The notes: generated by a model from the letters alone, not told the origin. DNA of 64,000 nt from Aedes albopictus (GCF_035046485.1 NC_085137.1:40851155-40915154); one strand, 5' to 3'. Counted from the first letter of the stretch, positions 11,516 through 22,539 are shown. Made by a program: numbers and translations.

Positions 11516-11786
11516 CAATGATACATATTGCCCATTTTACTGGCATTTTACCAGGTTAGCTGGTATGTCTGAAACATACTGGAAAAACTTGTAATTTAGA
11601 AGGCACGAAATGTTGCTAATTGGCAAATTGAGAGATGAAATTTGTGAAAAAAATCGCGTTCTGGTGGGTCTAGCGAATACGGAGTCGTGGGTTCGAATCC
11701 CACCAGAACGCGATTTTTTTCACAAATTTCATCTCTCAATTTGCCAATTAGCAACATTTCGTGCCTTCTGAATTACAAGTTTTTCC
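11516..11786. mobile_element. Foldback insertion with tRNA T-arm-like loop, 12-bp duplication
   Basis: The 12-bp sequence ACCAAGGCTATA flanks it at 11504-11515 and 11787-11798. Positions 11580-11786 form an almost perfect hairpin. Its central stem TCGCGTTCTGGTGGG pairs with CCCACCAGAACGCGA, around a loop containing GTGGGTTCGAATCCCAC, a textbook tRNA T-stem/loop (Pol III B box). A complete tRNA cloverleaf is absent. Confidence 0.7.
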
Positions 11787-11798
11787 ACCAAGGCTATA

Positions 11799-12247
11799 GC
11801 CTTAAAGGTCTTATAAGACCGCCCACTGTCCATCTCGCCTACAAGTTGAGTTTTAACGAATGCTACTTCATTGCCCATGATAGCATAGTCGACGTAACCA
11901 CCATTGACAACATCCGCATTCACAAGTTATTCTCCGTGCAGTTGAAATCCGGAATTTTCGACTAGCGAAGTTGGATTTTTCTCCAAATCCGTGCGTCGGA
12001 CCAAACTTCGGAAGTGGTGCGCTGTATAGCGGACCAGGTTTCAACTAAATTGAGAATAATATCTATCACATGTGCATAATAAATTGTAACCAGTTTTATT
12101 CAAAAGAGCACAAGATCTAATCACTAGCTAGATGTCAACGTGAGAAAATATCTAAAATTTTCCATTATTCATTTTTAAAATAACCATGAACCATACTCGT
12201 ACTGTGTACCATACTGTTCACAACTATTTTCTACAGTATCTCAACAG
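11799..12247 (+). other. Spacer with a degenerate open stretch
   Basis: A plus-strand frame from the foldback end to 11965 (containing SFNECYFIAHDSIVDVTTID) is protein-like. It becomes longer if the 11516-11786 insertion and one target copy are removed, but is closed upstream by TAG near 11457. It may be an old coding relic; family not recognised. The rest is AT-rich spacer. Confidence 0.25.
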
Positions 12248-12360
12248 TATACCGTGTGCGCACCTAACTTTGCGCAGGTCCAAACTTGCGCATTCTTGTA
12301 AAATAACGAAACAAATAACTAAATGTCAACATATTCACCAGTTTAATCATTGCACTAGCA

Positions 12361-12540
12361 TAGTGGTTTCGCAGTGCGATGTCACAAACACTAATGCAAA
12401 TCTACTGGTTGAAAATATGCCCATTTGATTTTGCTGGGAACAGCTGATCTTTGTTTACTATTTTCAACCAGTAGCTCAGGTGGTGTTCGTGTAATGCAGC
12501 GTGTACGTACACGCAACACCACTAAAAGCAGAAACCACTA
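12361..12540. mobile_element. Small inverted-repeat element, TAGTGGTTTC ends
   Basis: Ends TAGTGGTTTC (12361) and GAAACCACTA (12540), with an internal inverted pair ACTGGTTGAAAATA / TATTTTCAACCAGT. It lies within the larger element at 12248-13825. Target duplication not clear. Confidence 0.5.
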
Positions 12541-13094
12541 TTGTGTAAACATAACCATTATTTGACAAATATTTAATTGCCATAAAATCTTTGTTTATGT
12601 TAAATAATAAACAAAAAATACACAAAGATGTCAAAATTTGCCTCGCCTTAACATGGTTGCCAAGAAGTAACTCTACTAAAAATCAACATTTTCCTCGATA
12701 AAACTGTGCAACGATGATTAATTTTGCAGTTAATTAACAAAAAAGGTGATATTCTAGTAATATCAATCACAGTTCGAAATAAATTTTTTAATTTAATTAG
12801 TAAATAGTGGTGCGCAATGTTTAGAACCATTACTTGCACTGTGTTCCTAATGTTTGCGCACTTTCAGTAAATGCTTGTTGATCGTCAATACATGACTTAT
12901 GAATCATATAAATATTATGTAACACAAGAACTGATTATTTCAGGCCTGCTTCTCCGCCATGTAGCAGATTTTGTATAGGAATTAGTAGAGAAAATTGTAT
13001 GAACCGTAGCACTACGGCAGGCACTCTCCATCTGTCTACAATGATACGTGATTTGTGAACAGTCCTTCATTTGGATTTTCCGGCGGTCAATGTT

Positions 13095-13269
13095 AGGGCC
13101 GATTCAAATATAACGTCCACCATTTTTTAGACTTTTAGAACCTCCTCTTCCTCTGGGCCACCCCGCCCGTCACGCTTCATAGTATACCTAATACATGGCA
13201 TATCACATTTTCTCAGACAACCTCAGCCCCCTCCCCCCAAAGATGGACGTCACATTTAAATGACCCCTT
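13095..13269. mobile_element. C-rich MITE, diverged inverted ends
   Basis: Left end GGGCCGATTCAAATATAACG and right end, inverted, CACATTTAAATGACCCC, with ACGTCCA/TGGACGT nearby and a C-rich interior. Same general type as the elements at 14579-14736 and 50471-50606, which share the phrase TATACCTAATACAT or the C-rich core. Confidence 0.6.
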
Positions 13270-13829
13270 ATTGTTCCTATCCGTAACGGTCACTTCATTT
13301 ATCAGGAAGCTTTTACCTTTGATCTTTAGCCACAGGAAACAACCCCTCATGAAGTTTGGATTGTTCACACAGTAGGTGCCTAGTACGAACCGCAGACGAA
13401 ATCAAGAACTCCGGAGGCCTCCGTTCCCCCTCCTTCGTAGGACAAAGTATTTCAACAAAGATCAATAAAGGGCACACTGATCTGAATAACTTTAGTTTAA
13501 TGGGCAAACATGAAATAATAGCATTTTTGATTACTTTTTTGAGCAATTCATAGCATGCGCAAAGTTAGGCACACTATGCGCAAAGTTAGGAACAATCGAA
13601 GATTTTGTGCGCAAAGTTAGGAACAAGACAATGAAATATTTTTTCTAGTTTAAGTATTTTTTGGTTAATATTATGATTTTTTTGTATTGCAGACTCAAAG
13701 AAGGATCATTAGTCTATCGTATGAGCATGTTGTTCATGAAATATTTTGTTTGTTTGTATTTTTTATAACGACTAGAAATTTGATTTTTCTTAACTGCGCA
13801 AAGTTTGGTGCATACACGGTAGTATAGCA

Positions 13830-15690
13830 CCCAAAGTAACAATAAACTAACAGTGACATAAACGGTTTTGATAGTATGATAGATGGTTCTCAAGCAAATT
13901 ACAATATGGGGAATAGGCGGTTAAGTTATGTTACAATAAGAAAACGCCAATTTTCTCGAACAAAATTTTTCGATTACAGTTTGTCAGAAGGTCAACATAC
14001 TATCCATTCTTTGCTCAATTTATTGTGTAGCAAATAGTTCAAGAACAGTTGGCCTATAAAATCTGAGTAAAATAGGAAATGCATGTGTAATTATTGCTTT
14101 ATAGTGAAATATGGTTCCACAGTCTAGCATATAGCGCTCATACTGTTGTAATAACAATATGTTATTTAGTTCTTTTACGTTTGTACTATTGGGGGGAATG
14201 GAAAAATATTCACTACTGGACTGTTGCAGAAATATCAAAAGCGCGGAAACGTAAATAAAACTGCTAGATTGCATCACAAATCGAAAACCAAGTGCACTAA
14301 AGACACGGTTTGTTGGTTCGTTGCAATCACATTTTATTTAACATTTCCACACTTATGATCACTGTCTGCGCAGCCCAGTAGTGAAATCAAAAGTGTAAAG
14401 AAGAGAAAAAACTAAAACTCGGCTTTTTACCTTTAATTTTCATAGTAAATAGAAATTTTGTACATTATCTTCATAAAAGCATCAAAGCAATTTGGTATGA
14501 CATTATTTGTGTGAGACAGAAAGTTCCCAAAACAGGAACCTTTGAACAATTGACCATTCACGTTAGCATACGTGCCAAGGGAGCATCCATTAAGTACGTC
14601 ACGCTAAAACTAAGAATGTTCAACCTCCCCCCCCCTTCGTACGGGTTTTTGCTATACCTAATACATTGCTTGTCACACTTTCACAACACCCCCCCCCCCT
14701 CCCCCCTCTAAGCGTGACGTACTTAATGGATGCCCCCCAACCGCCAAGATCAAATCAATCACGGTTACATCGTTCGGATTCAGCATATTGTTCTCGTACG
14801 CTGAACAAGATCCGGAACACATCCGTAGCAACGATAAACTACAGCAGCCGCTTGGTGATCTGATCGCACGCAAGACTCGACGATTCCGACATCAAACCGT
14901 TGGCCTTGAGCTGCAGCTTACAGCCCACTATCTGCACTCTGCATCTCTCTGCACTAGCGTCGAGGTGTTACCGGTGCCGAAAAGTCCAAACAACTCACTT
15001 CACCTTTACCGGAGTTTCTGCTGCACACCCGGTTCCAACGATATGGTCGGCATAGCAAATCACTAAAAATAAAACCCAATTCCTATTTTTCAATCGTTAA
15101 ATTAAGCTTTACTAGAACCTTACCTGAACATCCGGCTCCATCGTTGTGATCCAGGTTGGCATCACCATAATAATATGGATAGAGGAATACCCAAAGTCCA
15201 AATTTTATTGATTTGTTTTACGCTTCTAAAGTTTTTCGAAAATTTCACTGCTCACAACCGTTGTAAACAAAGCCAGCATTCGACAAACCCAGAAGATTTG
15301 CAATTGAATATCGATCACATATACACTCATGTGTGTAACAGTTTGCCAAATTGTTGGGTGTCAGTTAAATATGGTGAAATGCATATGTCTAGGTGTGTTG
15401 CACAAAAATAAAAACGAACCATTTGCAGAGAGTGCTTTCATATTGCCACCATTTCGCACGAGTTTTGCCTCACATATCATTCAACAAAGTGAAGATACTA
15501 CGGTTTATTGTTACAATTTGGTATGTATGACTCGAATTGTTCTCAATAATACATTCTGTGAACCTTTATATTGTTCAGCATTAATGCAACAGTTTGAGAT
15601 AAAATAACACTAACAGATATACGACAGTTAATGTTTGGAATGTATGACATAGTGTACATTTCTATGCGGGATTTCAAAACTGTGTTGGAA
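13830..15690. repeat. Diverged large repeat related to the 278-2530 region
   Basis: 13840-14280 matches the right arm of the foldback at 278-1733 (for example GGAATAGGCGGTTAAG and TTTTCTCGAACAA). 15300-15670 matches about 2190-2530. The two windows therefore hold relatives of a larger composite element. No intact coding sequence was found. Confidence 0.5.
14579..14736. mobile_element. MITE with GCATCCATTAAGTACGTCACGC ends (truncated in listing)
   Basis: Inverted ends GCATCCATTAAGTACGTCAC and GTGACGTACTTAATGGATGC, with poly-C tracts in the interior. A possible 4-bp CCAA duplication flanks it. This is the widespread insect element type whose ends read as ..ATTAAGTACGT.. palindromes. Confidence 0.75.
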
Positions 15691-15696
15691 ACTACA

Positions 15697-15772
15697 CTGC
15701 CGTGAATCGCATATCAGTCCCATCTTTGCTGGATTTCCTATGCAAATGGGACAAGTATGCGATTCACGGCAG
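15697..15772. mobile_element. 76-bp palindromic micro-element with 4-bp duplication
   Basis: Begins CTGCCGTGAATCGCATA and ends TATGCGATTCACGGCAG; duplication TACA at 15693-15696 and 15773-15776. Same terminal CTGCCG and duplication length as 9632-9708, different interior. Confidence 0.75.
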
Positions 15773-15826
15773 TACAGTGGCGCTTAGTCAACTATACGAA
15801 TATGGACAGTTTATCCACAGACAAAG

Positions 15827-16079
15827 CACAGACAAACAGACGTAACACTTCGAACATTTTTCGATTCAAATCATAGTCACGGAAACATATTCGCCCAATG
15901 CTAAAATGACTAAGTTTGGCCGACCATCAACTAGGTGGCGGTAGTGAGCAAACGTCAAACTCGAACAAAAACGATGTGAGCGCTACAGGTGGGTAGTTGG
16001 CCAACTATCAAATTTTGAAAAAGATCGTTAAATCGAAGTACGATGGGAATTATCAGAGTGTTACGTCTGTTTGTCTGTG
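15827..16079. mobile_element. 253-bp MITE, CACAGACAAACAGACGTAAC family
   Basis: Perfect ends CACAGACAAACAGACGTAAC (15827) and the inverse ending 16079. The 7-bp duplication GACAAAG is at 15820-15826 and 16080-16086. Related members are in ATRIP intron 4 and at 25569-25831. Confidence 0.85.
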
Positions 16080-16146
16080 GACAAAGTTTATCTATTACTT
16101 CCGCTGCCCGAATCTGCCCGTCGTGATTCTGTTTGTCCTATAGGAC

Positions 16147-16646
16147 NNNNNNNNNNNNNNNNNNNNNNNNNNNNNNNNNNNNNNNNNNNNNNNNNNNNNN
16201 NNNNNNNNNNNNNNNNNNNNNNNNNNNNNNNNNNNNNNNNNNNNNNNNNNNNNNNNNNNNNNNNNNNNNNNNNNNNNNNNNNNNNNNNNNNNNNNNNNNN
16301 NNNNNNNNNNNNNNNNNNNNNNNNNNNNNNNNNNNNNNNNNNNNNNNNNNNNNNNNNNNNNNNNNNNNNNNNNNNNNNNNNNNNNNNNNNNNNNNNNNNN
16401 NNNNNNNNNNNNNNNNNNNNNNNNNNNNNNNNNNNNNNNNNNNNNNNNNNNNNNNNNNNNNNNNNNNNNNNNNNNNNNNNNNNNNNNNNNNNNNNNNNNN
16501 NNNNNNNNNNNNNNNNNNNNNNNNNNNNNNNNNNNNNNNNNNNNNNNNNNNNNNNNNNNNNNNNNNNNNNNNNNNNNNNNNNNNNNNNNNNNNNNNNNNN
16601 NNNNNNNNNNNNNNNNNNNNNNNNNNNNNNNNNNNNNNNNNNNNNN
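16147..16646. other. Assembly gap (500 N)
   Basis: Exactly 500 unknown bases, inside the copia-type element. The reverse transcriptase/RNase H region and 3' LTR expected after the integrase would need far more than 500 bp, so the gap length is probably nominal or the element is truncated here. Confidence 0.95.
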
Positions 16647-18937
16647 TTGATGACGTCTCACTGCGATCAGCTTGTTCGATATCAGCTCCAGGGTCATCGG
16701 GCACCGCATCTGCTACTAACTCCGTATTCATCATTGTTTCGTTAGCTTTCGGTCGGATTTCAAATCCATTATCGCCGTTGTCTGCTTTACGCGATGACGC
16801 AGGAAACACGTTCTCGTCGAAAATCACGTCACGAGATAGGTGCACCGTCCTTGTGATAGGATCCCACAAGCGGTATCCATTGATTGTGTATCCAACCATG
16901 ATACGCACATCGCTTTTCTGATCAAACTTTCCGCGTTTTTGTTTGGGAACATGTGAGTACGCCTTACATCCAAACACCCGTAACCCTGACACGTCAGGCT
17001 TCTGGCCAAACCAGGCTTCAGCAGGTGTTACTTTTCCTTGAAGCGCTGCCGTAGGGCTGCGGTTTGTAACAAACACTGCAGACATTACAGCTTCTCCCCA
17101 CATTTCTTTGTCGAACCCGCTCTCAAAAATCATCGCCCGAGCTTTCTCGACAAGAGTTCTGTTCATCCTCTCGGCTATCCCGTTCTGTTCGGGTGTATAA
17201 GCCATTGTGTACTCGAGGATCACACCGGTTTGCCGACACAGATTTCTCATTTCCTTTGACACATACTCCCCCCCATTATCGCATCGCAGTCTAGACAGTT
17301 TCAGTCCGAATCCCGCCTCAACCATGGCCTTATATTCCTTGAAGCATTGCAGAACTTCATCCCTAGAAGCGATTAAGAAAGCTATCGTAAAATGGGTACA
17401 ATCATCAATAAATGTGAGAAAGTACCTTTTTTCCATCCCACGTTGATGGTGTGATGGGACCACACACGTCAGTGTGTACTCTTTCCAACGGGCGATTTGC
17501 TCGTGTCGTTCGAGTTCCAAATGGGCAACGAAAGTGCTTGCCCATTATGCATGCTTCGCATAAGCCTAGGGAATCTGTAACGGAGAAATCGATACCATTT
17601 ACCATCTTGCTCTTGGCTAAATCGCACACATTTCGCATACCCAAATGGCCAAAACGTCGATGCCACAACAAATTCTTGGCCACAGCTTGTCCTTGAGCTG
17701 CATTGATTTCTCCAACATTCATCTCGAAGGAAACCTCGTACAAATCTTGGCAGCGGCTCCCGACGGCAAATAGGATGTTTCCGGACCAAAACTCTACTTC
17801 GCCATTTCGGAAGATCACTGTAAATCCAGATTTCTCCAACCGGCTGACGGAGAGCAAATTGTGGCGAAGTCCAGGAGCGTAAAGTACGTCCGAAATGTCG
17901 CATCGGTATTCTTTCTCCTCAACGTGGCTTACACAGGAAATAAATCCGGCCTTTGTGACAACGATAGCTTGGTTCTCCTCAGCGAGCGAAACGGGATAGG
18001 GAGTTTCAAGTGTTTTCTGCACCAAGAAGAAGGTATCCTCGCTCACCATATGATCCGTACAGCCTGAATCCACAATCCAACGTATATTCCTTGCTTTCGG
18101 ATCAACCGCAGCTTTTCCCAAACTTCCACCAGTGCGAAACGCAAATGCTCCACCGGGATCGTCCTTTGGCGACGCATCTCTTCGCCTCAGCTGAAAAACT
18201 TTCCGGGTGCCGGACGTTGCTCCACTGTTTTCTCCTTTTCCTCCTTCATCACTAAAGTTGCACTGATTGGCCTTGTGGCCTGTTTGTTTACACTTCCAGC
18301 ACCTTCCCATGAACCGCTTAGTTTTACCCAAGAATGCTGCTTGATTCTGGTCCTGCTGATTCCAGCTGGAGTCTCGTTCGCTTCTCTTCAGTTCCTCGCT
18401 GATTAGCCTCGCTTTGACCCTCGTAACTGTTAGACTTCCGGGATCGACAGTTTCCAGCGCCGTCACAACACTCTCGTAGGATTGAGGAAGGGATAACAAC
18501 AGATGACTTACCGCTTCCGGATCACGTACATCCGCCCCGGCTCCTCGAAGCTCATTGACAATCGAATCAAACATTGAAAGATGCCGCTCCATGGAATCAC
18601 CATCCTTAAACTTCAAAGAAAGCAGCCGCTTGCGAAGGTACATCTCTGTCACCGCTCCCTTTTTCTCGAACACATCACAAAGAGCTTTCCACATCGCACT
18701 CGCAGTGGTTTGTAGCCGAACATATTCCAAGTATGAATCCGCCAGACATTTGACCAACAAACTCCGAGCCTTCACGTCTTCCAGTTTCCATGCCGCATCA
18801 GACAACTCCGCCGCCAATGGCTCGTTCAGCACATGTTCGGACAAGTTCCTCTCCTGCAGCAGCAACATAACTCGAAACTTCCAGCTCGCGAAGTTTTTCC
18901 CGTCAAACTGCGGGTACATCACTTTTTCGGCCTTCAT
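16647..18937 (-). pseudogene. Ty1/copia gag-pol (partial, frameshifted)
   Basis: Reads from 18937 downward. Gag begins MKAEKVMYPQFDGKNFASW and carries a CCHC zinc knuckle CWKCKQTGHKANQC (about 18295). The aspartic protease shows IVDSGCTDHMVSE (about 18076). The integrase has its HHCC zinc finger (WHRRFGHLGM...CEACIMGK), followed by core residues in VHTDVCG, CDNGGEYV and PEQNGIAERMNRTLVE. This gag-protease-integrase order is diagnostic of copia elements. A one-base shift in a run of six A (17427-17432) breaks the frame between the first and second integrase Asp. The reading then runs into the N gap, so reverse transcriptase and RNase H are not seen. It is a dead or mis-assembled copy, lying about 1.7 kb upstream of the transporter's first coding exon in opposite orientation. 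Confidence 0.9.
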
Positions 18938-18955
18938 GGTCCTGGGCCCAGAACC
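18938..18955 (-). other. Copia-type primer-binding site
   Basis: Immediately inside the 5' LTR the minus strand reads GGTTCTGGGCCCAG, closely resembling the internal-tRNA primer site of Drosophila copia. The gag ATG follows directly. Confidence 0.65.
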
Positions 18956-19374
18956 TGCTGAGTTTTCGACGATATTTAGATAGCACGAAACAGTTTTACA
19001 GTTTATAAAACGGAAAATTTAGAATAACTTTATTGAAAACGTTTTTGATTGCACGTTGTTACACTTTTTCATTTTTCTTTCTGACAGTTCGTTTAAGCAA
19101 CACAGATCTAGGGTCAGATGACGAACTTGTTATTAACAAAGACTAAACCTAGACTGTTCGCGGGGTTGGAAAGTCTACCTGACTTCTACAGCTAGACCAA
19201 GCTTTCCAGTGCTGAGTGCTCTGAACACTCCAACTATCGCGCACTGTCATTTTGCCCAGGATTTTGCCTTGTATTTTGCTGTGAGTGGGTGCTCGACAGA
19301 TCTGCCACAGACTCCTGAGTCACCTTAAATATTGAGCAGCCTCCTGTCACGCGGCCATGTTTTTGAGGTCAGCA
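18956..19374 (-). mobile_element. 5' LTR of the copia-type element
   Basis: A 419-bp block bounded by TGCTGA (18956) and TCAGCA (19374), an inverted terminal hexamer with the canonical TG..CA ends. It abuts the primer-binding site. The matching 3' LTR is not in the window (gap side), so a target duplication cannot be verified. Confidence 0.6.
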
Positions 19375-20597
19375 TCAAAATCCAGGAACGATTATTGACT
19401 GTGGCTGAATCATATCAATAACAATTATAAATTTAATGGAAACTTTATTCCCGTGACGAAGACAAGCTGATACTATTACGTCTTCATTTTTAAATAAATA
19501 ATTGCGAAATTAAAAAGCATGTTTTGCTTAAACTAACGATTTAAAAAGGTGGAAAAAAAATTAGTTGTGAAAAAAGGTTTCGCCGCTTTTGATTTTTGCT
19601 CCTGGAATTATGTTTGTTTACAAACTTTGCGCTGTCATGGGGAACCAAGCCGCCGAGCCGCCGCTATTGAGTTCAACGAGGCGGCTGGAAGTGGGAACCA
19701 GACATGTTGGCTCGTTATTTTCCTGTGGGGCAGTATTGCGGTGACAAGAGGCTGATATTGAGCACCAATTTATAGCGCTGTGCGATAGAAAAAAAAATCT
19801 TCGATAACTTTGACAACCGCCATTGACACTTCAGAGTGAAAAAATCGAGCATGTACTGTCGTTTGTGTCACGAAAAAAAAAAGAAAAGAAACAGATTTTC
19901 GCGAAAAAGGGTGTTTGCTTGCTTGCGTTGTTGTTTGTTTTCTCCCTTGCATCACATCGGTCTGCTGGTTGGTTGTTTGATCGGATCGGGCTTTGTTGGA
20001 TATCGCGCAGCAATCATTCCACAGATTGCAAGCAGCCCCCCGCGAAGTCCCCCAGTTCGAGTGTATGTTATTCAGTGAATCAGACACAGTGTCAGGCAGT
20101 GTCGTCCGTCGTAGTGCAATTTTGAGAGAATTTTGAGCTCGCTGTTGTTGCCCGTGTCGTGTCCGTGGTTTCTGTCGAATATTGACTTCGTGCGAGTGCA
20201 AAAGGGCGTTCTTGAATGTGTGGGATGCAAGAAGAGTAATCTAGTGGTGCCACAGTTTGGATCAATATCGGATTACGCGTATCGATTCATTAGTTTTTCG
20301 AATTGAGGCCATCAGAATATCTACGCTTCAAGGCCAGAGCTGGATAGTAGGATTTAGTGTTGGAAAAGTGGTGAAAAAGCTTTGTTTGTAATTATTGACT
20401 GTGGTGGTGTTCTGCAGCTGGAGCTCTGCGTTTGAGTGAGGTACCCGCCCCTGGGAGTTTGAGCAAAACAAAGCCAAAAGAGGGGCTGAGTAATACAAGC
20501 AACGGAACGTAGAAAAATCAAGTGGATTGAAGTGATAACATTTCTTGTGGACTGGATAGCTAAATAACTTCTACTTGACTGAGCATCCTTACAGGAA
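19375..20597 (+). promoter_or_regulatory. Upstream and 5' UTR region of the SLC36 transporter
   Basis: No transposon ends are evident, and the sequence from about 19950 to 20597 is of a more even composition, as for a 5' UTR. It leads into the exon-1 ATG at 20598 (context GGAAATGG). A transcription start cannot be placed from sequence alone. Confidence 0.35.
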
Positions 20598-20630
20598 ATG
20601 GAGGATTTCACCCCTTTGATCAATTTACAG
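20598..20630 (+). CDS. Exon 1 (11 codons) of the SLC36/PAT transporter
   Basis: ATG at 20598 opens MEDFTPLINLQ and ends exactly at a consensus donor (CAG/GTAAGT at 20631). The exon is in phase 0, and the acceptor at 53845-53846 is also phase 0, giving MEDFTPLINLQ-GSRR-MKNEREPLL. Both flank a 33.2-kb intron. The join is an inference from phase and splice quality; translation could instead start at the internal ATG at 53859. DFTPLI fits the acidic dileucine sorting pattern [DE]xxxL[LI], which suits a lysosomal/endosomal transporter. Confidence 0.55.
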
Positions 20631-22280
20631 GTAAGTTAAATTCTCCGTCAATCAATTCCGGACCTCCCACCCACATCCATCCTTCCCCAGATGCTGTAAA
20701 AAACAAACACTTAGAAACCACCAACGCGAAACATCCGCTTTTCCAGACAATTTCTTCCATCTCTTCTTTCTGGTGCTTATGCAAAAGCATCGCCGGTTTG
20801 GGGTTGCATCCGGAAATTTTCCTCCAATTATCCTTCCCTTGTTGTGCCTTGTCGCCAGTCATTCTCGTCGAGGCCTGTCGTCGCCGTCGACGTCCACGAA
20901 TGGGAGATGAACTTTAGCTGCAAGGCTTTAGTCTTTGTTTGTCGGGAATTTTCATCCCACACTCCTTTACCAGATGGGATCATCCCGAGGAGAGGCTGAG
21001 TTCGAATCAGGGCTGGTAGAGTTTAACTATTTCCAAAGCAGGTGATGTTATGTTTTATTATCGTGAATTAATTAAAGGTGTTATTTATGGCATAATTTCT
21101 GGCAAAATCTTGAGGAAATTGCAGAAGAAATTAATAAAGAAATCCTAAAACATTGAATAAAAATTATCACATATTTAAATATTCGCCTATTCTGGAATTA
21201 CTTGTGGTGGTTACGTCGACAAGTTGTAATTCATTTTATTTCACCCTTTGAATGTCGATAACTAGTTGATTTTTCTATCTTCGCGTTTGTTACCTTAGCA
21301 CACATCGCTGTCAGCCCTGCGGAGTTAGGTGAATGTTTGTTTTATGTATAATGTAGCAGGATTTTCGCCGTCAGGAGGGACCAACAGCATTCCTGAAAAA
21401 AATCCTTGCCTTTTTCTTATTCCCCCCCCTCCAGAACCAGATACCTAATTGACTTTTCCTTTTTGTTTAATTTTATTTCTCGAACTACCACAGTAGCGTT
21501 AAACGCAAAACTCTAGCAGGATTTACTCTCTACCTCCAAAGTGCAAGTACCATTTTTATCATCGCGCATTAAAAAAAAAGAAAGAAGAGCGGATACAAGA
21601 TAATTGCCTCCTTGTATAGCGCACAATCGGTACGACGAACAGCAGGAAAAACAATCGTGATTAATTCCAGAACTCGTAAATCTTCCTCCATCCGGTAGCG
21701 AAAGTCAGCGAACAGGGACGAGAAAGCAGTTTTCTGTGCAACAGTTTCCTTTCCGTAAGTTTCGCCGAACAATCTTGCACATTCTGCTCGCGTGCATCCA
21801 CTCACTTATCAACTAATGCGAGTTGTACGACTCGACTCGGCTCGAGAGTAAATACTTCTGCACTAACTTTCCCGGTGTTGCTTGCTGTTTTCCTAATACT
21901 CACTAACATGCACTGCACTTATCACAACGAATAGAAGTTACCCCCATTTTGTCCGTTCCAACAAACGCCAAGAGCTAACAACTTACAAACCCCAGAGGAT
22001 TTATTTCATCACCACAGAATCCGGTCTTCGTTCGTTGCACAGTAGAAGTAGATATTTCCGCAAATAGGTTCACTATTTAGCACTTATTCCCTTTTATTGC
22101 ACTATTTTGGCAAATGTCTTAATCCATTATGTTTCTAAGAAAGTTATTGCAGCTTGACGATGTAAATGAAGCCAGAAAGAATGAATAGAAAATTCAAAAA
22201 GACATTTTATCTAAAATAATTAAAAACAGCAAATTACATATTCTTGATGATGATTAACCTGGGCTTGTTAGGAGAATATC
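20631..22280 (+). other. First part of the transporter's giant intron
   Basis: Intronic sequence with few recognisable repeats. It contains pyrimidine tracts and short AT-rich stretches but no supported gene. The first intron continues to 53846. Confidence 0.5.
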
Positions 22281-22528
22281 TGTAAATAAAAAGAAAATCG
22301 CGTTAAGTACTGTTCCTTTGAATTCCACTAAGAATTTGCATCCTTTGACAGATACGTATTTCGACCCCAATGCAAGGTCGTCTTCAGTGTCTTGTACTGA
22401 GTCGAGTCAAGTACAAGACACTGAAGACGACCTTACAGTTGAGGTCGAAATACGTATCTGTCAAAGGATGCAAATTCTTAGTGGAATTCAAAGGAACAGT
22501 ACTTAACGCGATTTTCTTTTTATTTACA
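22281..22528. mobile_element. 248-bp near-perfect palindrome
   Basis: The outer 22 bases (TGTAAATAAAAAGAAAATCG then CG) are repeated inverted at the right edge, and the arms match almost perfectly to a short centre near 22400. Phrases GATACGTATTTCGACC and AGGTCGTCTTCAGTG occur in both arms. No target duplication was seen. The high arm identity suggests recent origin or arm correction. Confidence 0.75.
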
Positions 22529-22539
22529 TGTTCTTTCCA

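Larger units (their letters stand above)
12248..13825. mobile_element. Non-autonomous DNA transposon with subterminal GCGCAAAGTTAGG repeats
   Basis: Inverted ends: ACCGTGTGCGCACCTAACTT at the left and, inverted, GCGCAAAGTTTGGTGCATAC then ACGGT at the right (about 13790-13825). The motif GCGCAAAGTTAGG recurs three times at about 13557-13625 in the right subterminal region, a common arrangement for transposase-binding sites. No transposase is visible. Two smaller elements are inserted inside. Confidence 0.6.

Noticed and set aside
11640..11717. Possible tRNA gene
   Set aside because: A T-arm is present, but the D-arm and anticodon arm are missing and the outer stem is the MITE hairpin, not a 7-bp acceptor stem.
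16071..16921. Open frames of 200-260 codons across the gap
   Set aside because: Most of their length is unknown bases; only the minus-strand copia frame has supporting motifs.
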